Part shown: positions 7,798-17,900 of the stretch, piece after piece
Numbering within the stretch: the first letter of the stretch is position 1
How the letters are laid out: each line of letters begins with the position of its first letter
Source: an uncultured Collinsella sp.
GTDB lineage: Bacteria; Actinomycetota; Coriobacteriia; Coriobacteriales; Coriobacteriaceae
Assembly: GCA_900542315.1 (NCBI GenBank)
Contig: UQMV01000019.1
Coordinates: forward strand, 1 to 36,511
Direction: 5' to 3'
DNA: 36,511 nt
Position numbers and translations under genes: made by a program
The notes under the pieces: generated by a model
What the model saw: only the letters and a program-made list of their open reading frames with translations
Told to the model about the DNA's origin: nothing
The model's database searches: none

Positions 7798-10506
7798 CTA
7801 AAAATCAAAGTCAGCAACAGGGGCAAACGAAACAGCGATGGTATACGTCTCGCGCCAAACGATCTTGCCCGTCTCGCGCTCGCGGCAGACCAGATAGTAC
7901 GGACCCTTGGCCGAGAATCCATCCACTGCATGCAACGCAAACCTGGCATGCACCACGCGCTCCTGCGAGTTAACAGAAGTCTTGTTGGCATGCGCCTTGA
8001 CCGTATCGCTCACCTCGTTGCCACTCGCATCGGTAAACACCAGCTCGTACTCGCACGGCAAGACCTTACCTTGGGCGGGTTCTTCCTGGATCAAGTTGAC
8101 CGAGAAGAGCGAGTTGGTCACTCGGCGTCCCTCACTTAGTACGCGCAGCGTCGCCGCGCGCGTGTCGACAAAGTCCTTGGAACCCGAGCGCGCACGCCAA
8201 AAACCGATAACGGGCACGCAGAGCTCCTGCAGGCTCATGCCGCCGTGGACGTAGTTGTTAGTGCCGCCGGGACGCTTGAAGTGCACATTCTCGCGCGGGG
8301 CAAACCCCTCAAAACCGGCGCCCAAACGTCCCATGTCAACATTAACAAACACCTCGCGTACCTCGTCCGAAAGCTCGCCTACGGCCTCGTTGGGCACCAC
8401 CAGATGACGCTTGCCGCACATGACGGGAGCGTCAAGGACGGGAAGGTCCGGCTTGCCGAGCATCTGGCACTCGCTGAGCTCCCGACGCGTGTAGATAAAG
8501 CCGTGGTCCGCCGTTATAACAACACGCGCGCCCGGGGCGTCGGTGCACACGCGACGCGCCAATGCAGCAAGTTCCCCCACGGCGTCCGCACAGGCACCGA
8601 AGACGTCATCCTGCGTAGCGGCCTTCTCGCCCGTGGCGTCGATCTTGTTGTGATAGAGGTAGACGAGTTTTGAGTCCTTGAGCAGCGTCTTGCGTTCGGT
8701 TCCCGTCATGTTGAGGTATGTGCTCGAGCGTAAAGCGCGGGCCGTGGGCTCAACGTGGGCAAGCACGGCCTCGCGCTGCGGAGTCGTGGCAGTGGGCATG
8801 CCGTCAGCCAACACAAACGAGCCATCCGCTGCAAGCTCAAGCGCTTGGTGTGGCAGCAGCGCGGGCATGCCCACCTCAGTAATGGAGGGAAAGACCGCCT
8901 GCATGCTAGAGACCTTGACGTTGCCTCCGCGCTCGCGCTCGAGCAGCGCCGCAACGTCGCGGGCCACCTCATAGCGCAACGCGTCGCTCACGATAATGAC
9001 CGTCGTTTTGGCAGAGCCCACAAAGGTGGGCAGCACATGCCAGTAGAACTCATCCTGCCGTGCAGGGCCATCGATGTAGCCGCAATCGGTCCACCCCCCT
9101 TGCGCAGCGGCTGCCCAGCAGGCATTGGCATCCGCCAAGAACCAGTTGCTGTAGAGATTCTCCGCCCAGTCCGCCACAGCGCGGGTGGGCTCCTCGAGCA
9201 CATCGCACTCAACGGAGCGCGTCCGCAGATACGCGGTGCACATATGGCGATAGGCAACGTCCATGGCATACCAATCGGACGTGTAGGCATCCCACACCTG
9301 CTGGGGTTGCGCCAGATGGAACCCGCCCGCGTGCGTCTGCCTAAAAGAGCACATATGGGCCACAGCAGCAAGCAGGTCAAAGTAGCTCTCAACGCGACGG
9401 TACCAGCTTAGGTCGCAACGGCGCGCAGCAAATGCGCGCGCATCCTCAACACGGTCCGCACCCTGGGCAAACGAGCTGAACAGCTGCGAGAGCACGGCCT
9501 CATTGACGCACGGGAACACATCAAGCGAGGCCAGCACATCGATCGGCAGAGCCTCAAACCGCGCAAAGAGCCCGCGGGCATCCTCCACCAAACGACAGAT
9601 CTCAAATAGGTCCTCGCTCGATGCCTGGGTATCGGCGGCCTGGTCCCACGTGCGTACCGCCTCAAGGCAATAGGGGCCGTAGGCGGGAGCCACATAGCTT
9701 TCGAGTCCCTTGAGCGCCCCCTCGGGAAGCGCGGTAGACGCCGCCGTAAGGAGCACATGGGATGAAAGCATAAGCAATGAGTCTCGCTCATACAGCGGTC
9801 CCTCGAACCCATAGCAGCGAAGCATAAAGGCAGAGAGCACATCGCGCACGCAGTACTTGTCCATTAACTCGGCCAGCGCCTCGGGACCCTCGTGCAGCAG
9901 CATGGTCATACACCCACGCAGCACAAACGCGGGGCGCGCGTCACCAAGCTCTTTGCCGCCAAAAATCACCGTAAGAATGCCGAGTTCGATATCCGATGCG
10001 CCCGAGGCATGCGGAACGCACGCGGCAAACTTAGCGCAGCGGGTCTTGGCATCAAAGAACGCCTTGTGCTCGCGCAGACTCTCGCGCACGGCATCGATGT
10101 TCTCGATGCCCAGCTGATCGGCCAAAAGCGAAAGATAGTCAGCCTGGAACCGATCGGCATACAGCTCGACATCGGCAAGCCAATCGCCCTCAAGCCTGCC
10201 GCGCGGGCAACGGCGATACAGCAAGATATCGCTCGCAAGGTCATCGCGGTTGACGAGCTTCTTGACGGCAAACATGCGGCCCTCGCAGGCCTCAACAAAG
10301 CGCACCGGGCGCTCAAAGTCACCGTGAGCAGGCATTACGCCGGTATCGGCCCCCACGCCGTCGAAACCCTCGGCAGCCAATCGCTCAAACTCAGGAGCAA
10401 ACTCGCCGTCCGCATCGTGCCAAACCACCACACGGCGGGGCATGCATGCGAGCAACGGTTGCAAAAACCGCAACTTGAGCTGTTCTTCTACATCGATCTT
10501 GGGCAT
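7798..10506 (-). CDS. pglZ: BREX alkaline phosphatase-like protein PglZ
   Basis: This 902-aa protein is the BREX-1 type PglZ, a core component of the alkaline phosphatase superfamily needed for phage restriction and, in some systems, for host methylation. The PglZ domain spans about 495-760: SDALRYE (D508 in DALRYE), a central Ser/Thr-rich FPSITEVGMPALLPH stretch, and ITADHGFIYTR (D667, H668), which supply expected metal ligands. The N-terminal half is helical and poorly conserved. AAGGA lies 5 nt before the ATG. It starts 23 nt after the C-terminal pglX fragment and ends against brxL. Confidence 0.95.
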   Translation of the reverse strand: MPKIDVEEQLKLRFLQPLLACMPRRVVVWHDADGEFAPEFERLAAEGFDGVGADTGVMPAHGDFERPVRFVEACEGRMFAVKKLVNRDDLASDILLYRRCPRGRLEGDWLADVELYADRFQADYLSLLADQLGIENIDAVRESLREHKAFFDAKTRCAKFAACVPHASGASDIELGILTVIFGGKELGDARPAFVLRGCMTMLLHEGPEALAELMDKYCVRDVLSAFMLRCYGFEGPLYERDSLLMLSSHVLLTAASTALPEGALKGLESYVAPAYGPYCLEAVRTWDQAADTQASSEDLFEICRLVEDARGLFARFEALPIDVLASLDVFPCVNEAVLSQLFSSFAQGADRVEDARAFAARRCDLSWYRRVESYFDLLAAVAHMCSFRQTHAGGFHLAQPQQVWDAYTSDWYAMDVAYRHMCTAYLRTRSVECDVLEEPTRAVADWAENLYSNWFLADANACWAAAAQGGWTDCGYIDGPARQDEFYWHVLPTFVGSAKTTVIIVSDALRYEVARDVAALLERERGGNVKVSSMQAVFPSITEVGMPALLPHQALELAADGSFVLADGMPTATTPQREAVLAHVEPTARALRSSTYLNMTGTERKTLLKDSKLVYLYHNKIDATGEKAATQDDVFGACADAVGELAALARRVCTDAPGARVVITADHGFIYTRRELSECQMLGKPDLPVLDAPVMCGKRHLVVPNEAVGELSDEVREVFVNVDMGRLGAGFEGFAPRENVHFKRPGGTNNYVHGGMSLQELCVPVIGFWRARSGSKDFVDTRAATLRVLSEGRRVTNSLFSVNLIQEEPAQGKVLPCEYELVFTDASGNEVSDTVKAHANKTSVNSQERVVHARFALHAVDGFSAKGPYYLVCRERETGKIVWRETYTIAVSFAPVADFDF

Positions 10507-10529
10507 GAATATCCTTACCGTATCTGCAG

Positions 10530-11498
10530 TTACTTAATCTTTGCTAGCACATCCTGAAACTTGGCGTAGTTGACCTTGACGCCATCATCCAGGTCGATCT
10601 TAATCATCTGGTCTGCCAAGTGGTGCAGTTTCTCTTCGTAGCCAATGGTCTCTTTGAGCTGGTCGTTGAGCTTTTTGATGCGCTTATCCAAGCGCACGCG
10701 CTCGCCGCGCTCGGCACTGACAAGGGCATCGTTGGCATACCCAATCTGGGCACGGTAGCGCTCCTGCTGCTCATGCACATAGTCGGTGCGGATGCGAGCC
10801 AATAGGTCAGGCTGGTAGCGATGCATGTAAACAAGACATTTGAAACCGTTCTTCTTACCGCTGTCGAACAGCCAGTAGATGGGGCGCTTCTTATACGTCT
10901 GGCAGTGGTCCTTAAAGAAGTCCTTCAAAAAGTAGCCGCGAATCACCTCGCGCGAGGCTCCCCTGCCGCCAAGGGCCTCGGCAATAAACGCGAGGTTCTG
11001 CTCGAGGGTCTCCTCGCCATACACCGTGCGCACAAAGTCGATAAAGTAGCGCACGATGTCGTCGTCAAAGTACTCGTCGTCGGTAATGGGCAGCACGTTG
11101 TCGCCATCGGGCATAAAGGTCACGTGATCGGGGTCGGGCATCTTGGCCAGATAGTCGTTGACCGTGGCACCCTGGTCGGCCAAGACCAGACCGTCCACGT
11201 CCAGCGAATAGCGGCCAAATATGCAGCCCACGGCATAGCTAATGAGCGAGGTGATCTCGTCGCGCTTGGTGCGCACGTACTTGTTGCCCTTGTAGCTCTC
11301 GGGGATCTCGTCGGCGGTATCGAAGATGCGCGCCACCGATACGTACTTATCCTCGACCTCGATGGGCACCTCGCCCTCCATGTTGTAGATCTTGGCAAAG
11401 ATTCGGTTGAGCTCCTCCTCGTTAGCGCGAAGCTGCTCAAAGCGAGCATTGACCTCGGCCTTGCGAGCCTCGTATTTATCTTGAAGTAAAGTGGCCAT
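10530..11498 (-). CDS. pglX: C-terminal fragment of BREX methyltransferase PglX (split gene)
   Basis: This 322-aa protein matches the C-terminal region of full-length PglX: NARFEQLRANEEELNRIF, SYAVGCIFGRYSLD, ITDDEYFDDDIVRYFIDFV, KKRPIYWLFDSGKKNGFK and DLDDGVKVNYAKFQ. It has no methyltransferase motif. It contains helices suited to coiled coil near residues 240-300. It has its own start: AAAGGA lies 7 nt before the ATG at 11498. Fused to the 821-aa part it gives about 1143 residues, the normal PglX size, so little or nothing is missing. The two parts probably assemble as a two-chain enzyme, though loss of function is possible. High GC here matches the rest of the operon. Confidence 0.88.
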   Translation of the reverse strand: MATLLQDKYEARKAEVNARFEQLRANEEELNRIFAKIYNMEGEVPIEVEDKYVSVARIFDTADEIPESYKGNKYVRTKRDEITSLISYAVGCIFGRYSLDVDGLVLADQGATVNDYLAKMPDPDHVTFMPDGDNVLPITDDEYFDDDIVRYFIDFVRTVYGEETLEQNLAFIAEALGGRGASREVIRGYFLKDFFKDHCQTYKKRPIYWLFDSGKKNGFKCLVYMHRYQPDLLARIRTDYVHEQQERYRAQIGYANDALVSAERGERVRLDKRIKKLNDQLKETIGYEEKLHHLADQMIKIDLDDGVKVNYAKFQDVLAKIK

Positions 11499-11760
11499 GA
11501 GGCCGTCCTTTCATTGTTGATGAGTTGTCAAGAGGCTTAAACTAAGGGACCGAAATCTCCAAAAATACCCCGACCTTACCGATCGACTTCTGGAAAAGCT
11601 ATTCACCGCATCGGGCATTTGCAAAAACGCACTAGTGACTCATGAAGTCGCAAGCCAAACCCTGCGAACTGCATCAAGCGTAAAGGAAAGACAACTTGAT
11701 ATCATTTCTCAGCTCACTAGTTAAAGCCAACTAAAATACCCGGACACGAGCTGAAACCCA
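11499..11760. other. Intergenic part of the pglX insert
   Basis: This 262-bp, relatively AT-rich gap lies between the HEPN-like gene and the pglX C-terminal part. It has no convincing minus-strand gene. A plus-strand frame without a start codon (11524-11724, stop TAA) reads as a plausible 66-residue peptide containing LLEKLFTASGICKNALVTHE and could be a gene remnant. Near 11505-11518 the minus strand has CTCATCAACAATGAA, close to CTCATCAACCATGAA at the pglX start. Confidence 0.4.
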
Positions 11761-12360
11761 TTAACGAATATCAGGCCCAGCCTTTATCAGCTTCATCCAT
11801 TTACATAGAGTCGAATTCTTGATTAGAATTCTTGCAGTGAGTCTTTTGATGTCACCTGCCGGGTCATCCTTTCGTTTTCCCGCAACATCCTCGATAGCGA
11901 ACCATATATCGCCCTTTGACTTAAATGCACAGAATCTGCCGTGAGCAAATCCATTTCGTAAGTGATAAAACAAACTGATCGTTTGATTGCTTTTGGCATC
12001 ATAAAAGACAGCAGACTCGAAGGGCTTTGACTCGATGCCAGCGCAATCAAACAAATCAGCATTACGCAAAGCCTGTTCCATATCACCAACAGCCGCGGCA
12101 GACCAATATAAAGACTTATTTGAGCTTGCTGCCTTTAGCTTTTTATTCAAATATTGAGGCTTTCTCCAAGGAGCATCCCATCCGTATTCAGAGACCGAAA
12201 CGCTTCTGTTGGACAATCCCGGAGCGGGAGTTTCGACAACAAAGAACCTTAGAAGCGGCGAAAGTATAGGGCCCAAAGACTTGCACGTCATACCGTTTTT
12301 GACCCATGCAGGATTCGCCTCAACAAAGACAACTTCATTTGCTGAAATATATTCAAACAT
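11761..12360 (-). CDS. HEPN-motif candidate protein inserted within pglX
   Basis: This is a 199-aa protein of no firm family. Residues 130-142 read LFYHLRNGFAHGR, containing R135-N-x3-H140. This is the R-polar-x(3)-H pattern of HEPN ribonucleases, common in toxin and abortive-infection systems. The surrounding helices fit such a domain, but the motif alone is not proof. The ATG at 12360 has AGGTGG about 5 nt upstream, overlapping the pglX stop at 12370-12372, so translation is coupled. The alternative GTG at 12369 has no SD. Hand counts of GC are about 38-47 percent, far below the core BREX genes. It may be a toxin held in check by the BREX complex, or passenger cargo. Confidence 0.65.
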   Translation of the reverse strand: MFEYISANEVVFVEANPAWVKNGMTCKSLGPILSPLLRFFVVETPAPGLSNRSVSVSEYGWDAPWRKPQYLNKKLKAASSNKSLYWSAAAVGDMEQALRNADLFDCAGIESKPFESAVFYDAKSNQTISLFYHLRNGFAHGRFCAFKSKGDIWFAIEDVAGKRKDDPAGDIKRLTARILIKNSTLCKWMKLIKAGPDIR

Positions 12361-12369
12361 GAACCCCAC

Positions 12370-14835
12370 CTAAACCAAAGGGTTACGTTTGAAATCCCAA
12401 GAGGTTTCAAACGAGTCCCAATCATTTTTTGAAATGGACACATTGCTATCGACCAGGCTATTAATTGCCGGTTTATACTCAGCGGAAATAAGCATGGGAA
12501 GTGCTTTGATGTCTCTCGCCTGCATGTTAAGAGTAGGGTTAAGCATGCTGAGGACATCGGCGGCAATAGAGCAATTAAGGAAACCTAGGGTCCAGTTCTC
12601 GCTTGAGCCCAGGCCACAAATGCATGGGCCGGCCATGTCAAATCCGCCCGTCGGCGGCAACAGCCTGAAACTCGGCTTGCCTGATGTCAGCATTGTGTAA
12701 CAAACGCCTTCACTGAACCAATATTTTGACGCCAGTAAATTGGAGGTCGGATTACTCTGGTAAAACTCAATTGCGTCCTTTTTGATCGAAACCAACCAAT
12801 GAAGATTGCCAAACCATCGACGAAAGTCGCCGCCCTTTGAGTAAGTAGCCCATGAGCCTTTTCGCCCAACCGAACGCGCGCCGACCTCCCAAAACAAGCG
12901 CAAATATAAATTGTTGTCGCCTGTTTTATTTTGAGACCCTGTATAGTCCGAGTAATCGCCAATGGAGTGGCCCAAAGAGAAAGCAGAGAGTAACCCGTCA
13001 CTGGCCCAGTAGGCTATGGGGGTGCCGGGGATTTGCTTGAAGGTGTCGGCGTCGCGGCGGTAGAACCAGCCGCAATCGGGGTTTTGGATGGCCTCGACCA
13101 GTTTGAGCCTCTTGGCCTCAGAGCCGTTGATATCAACAAGGCGCACATAGGCGCCCTCGGCGTCCGAATGCTGGTTGTAGATCACGTCAGCTGTAACGTT
13201 GACGACCTCGCCTCCGATAGCATCAAACGCGCGAGGTCCCAGATGGGCCATGGAAACGATTGTCTTGTTGTCGATAACCTTGGCGCGCATCTTCTCAAAG
13301 CTGCCCAGGAACATCCAACTTTGCATGGTAACCATTGCGGCGTAGCCCTTATCCTCGACAAGGTTAAAACCGCGCTCGATAAAGCACGTGCAGAGGTCGC
13401 TCTTCACGTCGGGGTAGTTCTTCTTGATCCACTTGCTCATGAATGGATTAAAGCTGCTGCTGCCCATATACGGAGGATTCGCAACGGTGCAGGTAAAACG
13501 ACGGGACAGCTTCTCGCAGATGGCGGCAGCGCTTTCGAGCTTAGTTTTGGCCGTAGCGGCAAAAAGGTCATCGGAACAACTCGCGGCGGCAGCCTTGAGC
13601 TCGTCGATCTCGTCCTCTGAGGGATTGAGCAGCGAACCGATCTCGCCCAAATGACTCAGCTCCTCGGCGAGCTTCTTGTTACCCGGCAGCTCGTCCTCCC
13701 CTAGCGGGATGCTCGAGAGCACGGCAACGTCGGCGCGAACGCCATGCCTAAAGAAGCGACGATCGTGCTCGCGGGCGCACATGGCAAGCGCCAGCTCCGC
13801 GATCTGAGCCGCACGGGGGTCGATCTCCATGCCAGCGAGGTTTTTGGTCAGGATGAGCTCCGGGATCTCGCGCTCGCGGTAGCCGCGCTCCTCGTACACG
13901 GCAAAGAGCAGCTCAAACGCATAGACCAGGATATGGCCCGAGCCACATGCGGGGTCGCAGATGGTTATCTCCTCGGGGCTCGAAATGCGGATGAAGTCCT
14001 CGTGCTCAGTATCAGGCTCGATGTAATACTCCATGCGCTCGCGCAGCGAACTCCCCGGGTTGTTGAGCATCCACAGACGGCCGAGCGAGTTCTGGACCAT
14101 ATAGCGCACGATCCACTCGGGGGTGAAGAGCTGCGTGGCGGGCGCGATGTCCGCCGCCGCTGCTTTGCGTTTTGCCTTGAAGAACTCGTCTTTGACGTCA
14201 GCGTTGTAGTACTGATACATCCAGCCCAGAACGGTCACGCCCTTGCGCCAGTCCTCGTCAGCGAGAATGGTGTTGAGTTTGCCCACCACGCCGTCGGACA
14301 TCATGAGGCCCTGGGGCAACAGCAGCTCCATGGCACCGCCCACGCGTTCAAAGACGCCCGGCAGGCAATCGGCAAGCTCCTCGCACTGAGCCATAAACAG
14401 GTAGCGCCACAGCGGTTCATCCAAGCCCGCCATCTTGAGCTCGGCTATGCGATCGGTATCGGCCGTCGCTATCTCCACGTCCAGTGCGTTCTCCACGGCC
14501 TCGCTGCCATGGCTGCCGTCCGCACGACTCAGCATGCGCATACGGCTGGGGAGCCATCCGCGTGCATCCATAAAGCGAATGGCCACGATGCGGTTGAACC
14601 AGGTGTAGGCCGCTCGGTCGCGCAGCGCCTCGTGACCCACCTCTGTCTGTATGCGCAGCAGCTCGTCACGCTGCTCAACCTCAGCAGGACTTAGGGGCAG
14701 GCCGTTGACGGTCTCGGACCCAACGGGCGAAGGTGCAGGTTCGGTGATGCCGTAGCGCACCATCTGTGCCTCCACGCCTTTGATGAGCTCTGTACGGGCC
14801 CAGGTGCAGAAGCTCTTAAGGGCAGAATCGTTCAT
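12370..14835 (-). CDS. pglX: N-terminal part of BREX adenine methyltransferase PglX
   Basis: This 821-aa protein is the catalytic part of PglX, the BREX N6-adenine DNA methyltransferase that marks host DNA. S-adenosylmethionine motif I is DPACGSGH (294-301); catalytic motif IV is NPPY (453-456). The target-recognition region covers about residues 610-800. It ends with DWDSFETSWDFKRNPLV, the normal linker before the C-terminal domain, and then a TAG; the rest is encoded at 10530-11498. From about 13010 downward the GC content falls sharply, so the recognition region has a different origin from the catalytic region. AAAGG lies about 10 nt before the ATG. Confidence 0.93.
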   Translation of the reverse strand: MNDSALKSFCTWARTELIKGVEAQMVRYGITEPAPSPVGSETVNGLPLSPAEVEQRDELLRIQTEVGHEALRDRAAYTWFNRIVAIRFMDARGWLPSRMRMLSRADGSHGSEAVENALDVEIATADTDRIAELKMAGLDEPLWRYLFMAQCEELADCLPGVFERVGGAMELLLPQGLMMSDGVVGKLNTILADEDWRKGVTVLGWMYQYYNADVKDEFFKAKRKAAAADIAPATQLFTPEWIVRYMVQNSLGRLWMLNNPGSSLRERMEYYIEPDTEHEDFIRISSPEEITICDPACGSGHILVYAFELLFAVYEERGYREREIPELILTKNLAGMEIDPRAAQIAELALAMCAREHDRRFFRHGVRADVAVLSSIPLGEDELPGNKKLAEELSHLGEIGSLLNPSEDEIDELKAAAASCSDDLFAATAKTKLESAAAICEKLSRRFTCTVANPPYMGSSSFNPFMSKWIKKNYPDVKSDLCTCFIERGFNLVEDKGYAAMVTMQSWMFLGSFEKMRAKVIDNKTIVSMAHLGPRAFDAIGGEVVNVTADVIYNQHSDAEGAYVRLVDINGSEAKRLKLVEAIQNPDCGWFYRRDADTFKQIPGTPIAYWASDGLLSAFSLGHSIGDYSDYTGSQNKTGDNNLYLRLFWEVGARSVGRKGSWATYSKGGDFRRWFGNLHWLVSIKKDAIEFYQSNPTSNLLASKYWFSEGVCYTMLTSGKPSFRLLPPTGGFDMAGPCICGLGSSENWTLGFLNCSIAADVLSMLNPTLNMQARDIKALPMLISAEYKPAINSLVDSNVSISKNDWDSFETSWDFKRNPLV

Positions 14836-14864
14836 GGTTGATGAGCCTTTCTAAACGCCATAAA

Positions 14865-14892
14865 CCACCGGTGCTCGCTTTGGCACCGGTGG
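14865..14892. repeat. Perfect 10-bp hairpin between brxC and pglX
   Basis: CCACCGGTGC and GCACCGGTGG form a perfect 10-bp stem around an 8-nt loop. It fills the short gap after the brxC stop. No T run follows on the minus strand, so it is unlikely to be a full terminator. It may be an mRNA processing or stability element that sets the BrxC to PglX ratio. Confidence 0.6.
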
Positions 14893-14901
14893 CTCCGCGA
14901 G

Positions 14902-17900
14902 TTAGTTGATACGAATCTCGTCGTTTGCAGCGAGCTCCTGCATAAGGCGAGAGCGCAGGTCGTCCACGTAGCGCTCCACGTCCTCTGCGGACAAGAGGCG
15001 ACTCGGCTTGGCCAAATCGGCGCGGCGCACGGTCTTGATCTTCCGCTGGGGCTTAGACGCGGGCACGGGCGCAGACGATGCGGCGCCCTTGTTGGAAATC
15101 TTCTTGACCACCTCACCCGTACTCGTGACCTCGGTGGTGCGGCGCTCGTTGTCCATTCGCATGCGGGCCTCATCCACGGCGTCGTATATCTTGTTGGTTG
15201 CAGCAACGATCCAGTTTTCCCAGTTTGCCGCGAGGGCGTTAAGCTCGTTGAGGCTCTGGACGCCATGGGCGCGGTTCTTGAACGACTCATACCTGGTGTT
15301 GGCGTCCGCGATGGCATCCTTGGCCTGCTTGACAAAACCTTCTTGGCTCTCGGCCTGCTTCCGCAAATCCTGCAGGTCGTTTTCGATACGACACAAGAAC
15401 TCGTTGCGGCGAATGCCCAGGTGCTTTTTGATGTCTTCCTTGACGGGTGCCATCAACGGCTGAAGGTCTTTAATGCGGCCGTAGGGCTTTGGGTCTTTGA
15501 GGATCTCGCGTACCTTTGCCACGTTCTCCACCGCGTTGGGAATGTCATCGGAGGCATACTCGATGCCCTCGGTGCGGCTCAAGAAATCCTTGGCGTGGTC
15601 AAACGCTGTTCGTTGGTTGGACTCGAAGAACTCAACCACCTTGTCAAAGTCTTCCTTGGCATCGAGCAGGCGGTCCTCGTGCTTGGTGAACGTGGTCAAG
15701 AACGCCTCGGAATCGCTCTGGTCCTTAAGAACGTCGACCACCTCCGAGCGCATCTTCTCGCACTCGTCCTCACCGGGATACGGGTAGGCCGGCTTGATAC
15801 CCGTGTAGTAGTCGCGTGCCATGGCGACGCACACCTCACGCAAGCCCTCAAGGCGCTCCTTGAGCTCGGCCACGAGCTTATCCTCGTTGGAGGGCACGGT
15901 CTTGAGATCAAACAGGTCACGCATAAGCTCGCCCGTGGCGCGCAGCAACCGGTCGCTCATGCGCACGCGCAAACGCACCTGGGCCTTATCGGCATCCTTA
16001 CGCAGGAGCGACACCATGCGGCTGTCGTTAGCTTGAACCGCCTGACCGCCAAACAGCACCTGCGCGCGCTGCTCCACTACAAGCTGCGCCACCACATTTG
16101 CGATGTCAACCTCGCGCCAGCCATAGGGCTTTTGCTGGTACCTGCGCTGGATATCGCCCATAGCGGTATCCAGGTGGCGCTGGTGCTGCACTTTGAGGTA
16201 GTCCTCGACCTCCTTGAGCGCACGCGTGTTGCCCGCGTCCATGCCAGCGAGCCCCGCTTGAACGTTGCCCGCCAGAGTGGAGCGGATATCGGAATCGCTC
16301 GTGACCGGCGCGCCGATATAGTCGGCCTTTTCAAAGACCACATCGCACAGCTGCGCCAGCACTTGCTCAAAGACCTGAGCGGGTTTGACCGCGCGGACCT
16401 CAATTATGCGGCCGTTGACCGCGCAACGTGCATGGAGTACGGCCTCGCTCAAAAGGACATCGGCCTCTTTCTCGTTATAGGCTGCCTCGCGCATCTTGGA
16501 CTCGACGATCTGGCGCGTACTCGGCTGAAGCTCCTGGAGATTTCGCGTCTTGGCGTACTTGCGGATCTTGGCGGCGTTGACGAGCGTCTCCCAATAATCC
16601 GCCTCGTCGCTCAAAGCCACGATGGCTTTGCCCGAAGAAGCCAAGGCCAGCTCGGTATCGTCCGCACGGCCCAGATCGCTCGCCATAGTCGCCACGCAAA
16701 GCTCCATGCCGCCCATGCTGGCACCGTGGATTGAGCCGTCCACATAGCGGTCAAACGGAAAGTCGTTGGCCCCGCGGTTGAGTTTACGCGCGGTGTAGAT
16801 GCTGTCGAACAGGCGCTTTTTGATAGACTCGATCACCTGCGCGTTATCGACCGGAGTGCGTGCGATCTCCTGCGCTATCTCCTGCTCCTCGTCGGTGAGG
16901 AAGCTATAGGCATCGCCCTGGCGTGCCACGTAGTTCTCGCCCTCCAGGCGGGCAAGGGACTCCTTGACGCGGTCCTTGAGGGCGCGCATGTCCACGTCGA
17001 GGCCGTCGATCATGAAGATGGAGATGTTCTCGACCGTGGCCTTAACGTAGCCGATGTAACGAATCAGGTACAGGAGCTTGAGCACCCGAACGTCGTAGGG
17101 TTCAAGGCCCTTTGCGTCCTCGGCCGCACGGACCGCGCGGTCGACCACCTGGTTGATGCCGTGCTCAAGGTCTTTGGAGATAGTGTCGAAGAAGCACCAG
17201 AACGGCACGAGTGCACCGGTCTGGTCATACTGGATGGCCTGAGCGCTCTCCTGGAACGCGCTCAGCATGGAGCGCTCACCCGTTGACATGTGCTTGGCCT
17301 TGACACCGTGCTTGCGCACCTCGGTCATCACGTCGGGCAGGAGCTTAAACTGGTAGCCCACAAACGGGTAGCTGGCCACAAAATCCTTGGAGTTGGCGTA
17401 GCCGGCAAGGTCGGAGCGCGAGCCACCCTCAAAGGTAAAGTTGTTTTTAAGCACGGCGGCGTCTTGCTCGTAGACCTGTGCAAGCATATCGGCCGCCGGC
17501 GCGGTCTTCTCGAGCACACGGCGCTGGATGACCTCGTCCACGCTGGAGCTGGAGAGCGAAAGGCGGGTATTGAAGCGGCCCTGGATCTTTGAAAAGTCGT
17601 TGCCCACGGGCAGGCTCAGGTTGTCGATGGCCTCCTGGCTCGTAACCATCACCCACACGCGGCCACCGCAGGCGGCACCCAGCTCCTCGACGATGGTCTG
17701 AAGGCTCAGCATAAGGCTTGGGTCCTTGTCGTTTGTAATAAACTGACCCACCTCGTCGACCATAAAGAGCAAACGGAAGTTGCCGCCGTGGGCCGCTGCC
17801 TGAGCGTCTACGTAGTCCTTGACCTTTTTGGCAAAGACATCGGGGGCCAAAACCTCGTCCTCAGAACCCTCGAGCCAGTTCCATGCGGCCTTTTCGCTCA

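Noticed and set aside
11524..11724. Plus-strand open frame as a real gene
   Set aside because: It has no start codon or SD and no recognisable family; kept only as a possible remnant.
14865..14892. Hairpin between brxC and pglX as a full terminator
   Set aside because: No T run follows on the transcribed strand, and the downstream genes clearly belong to the same system.
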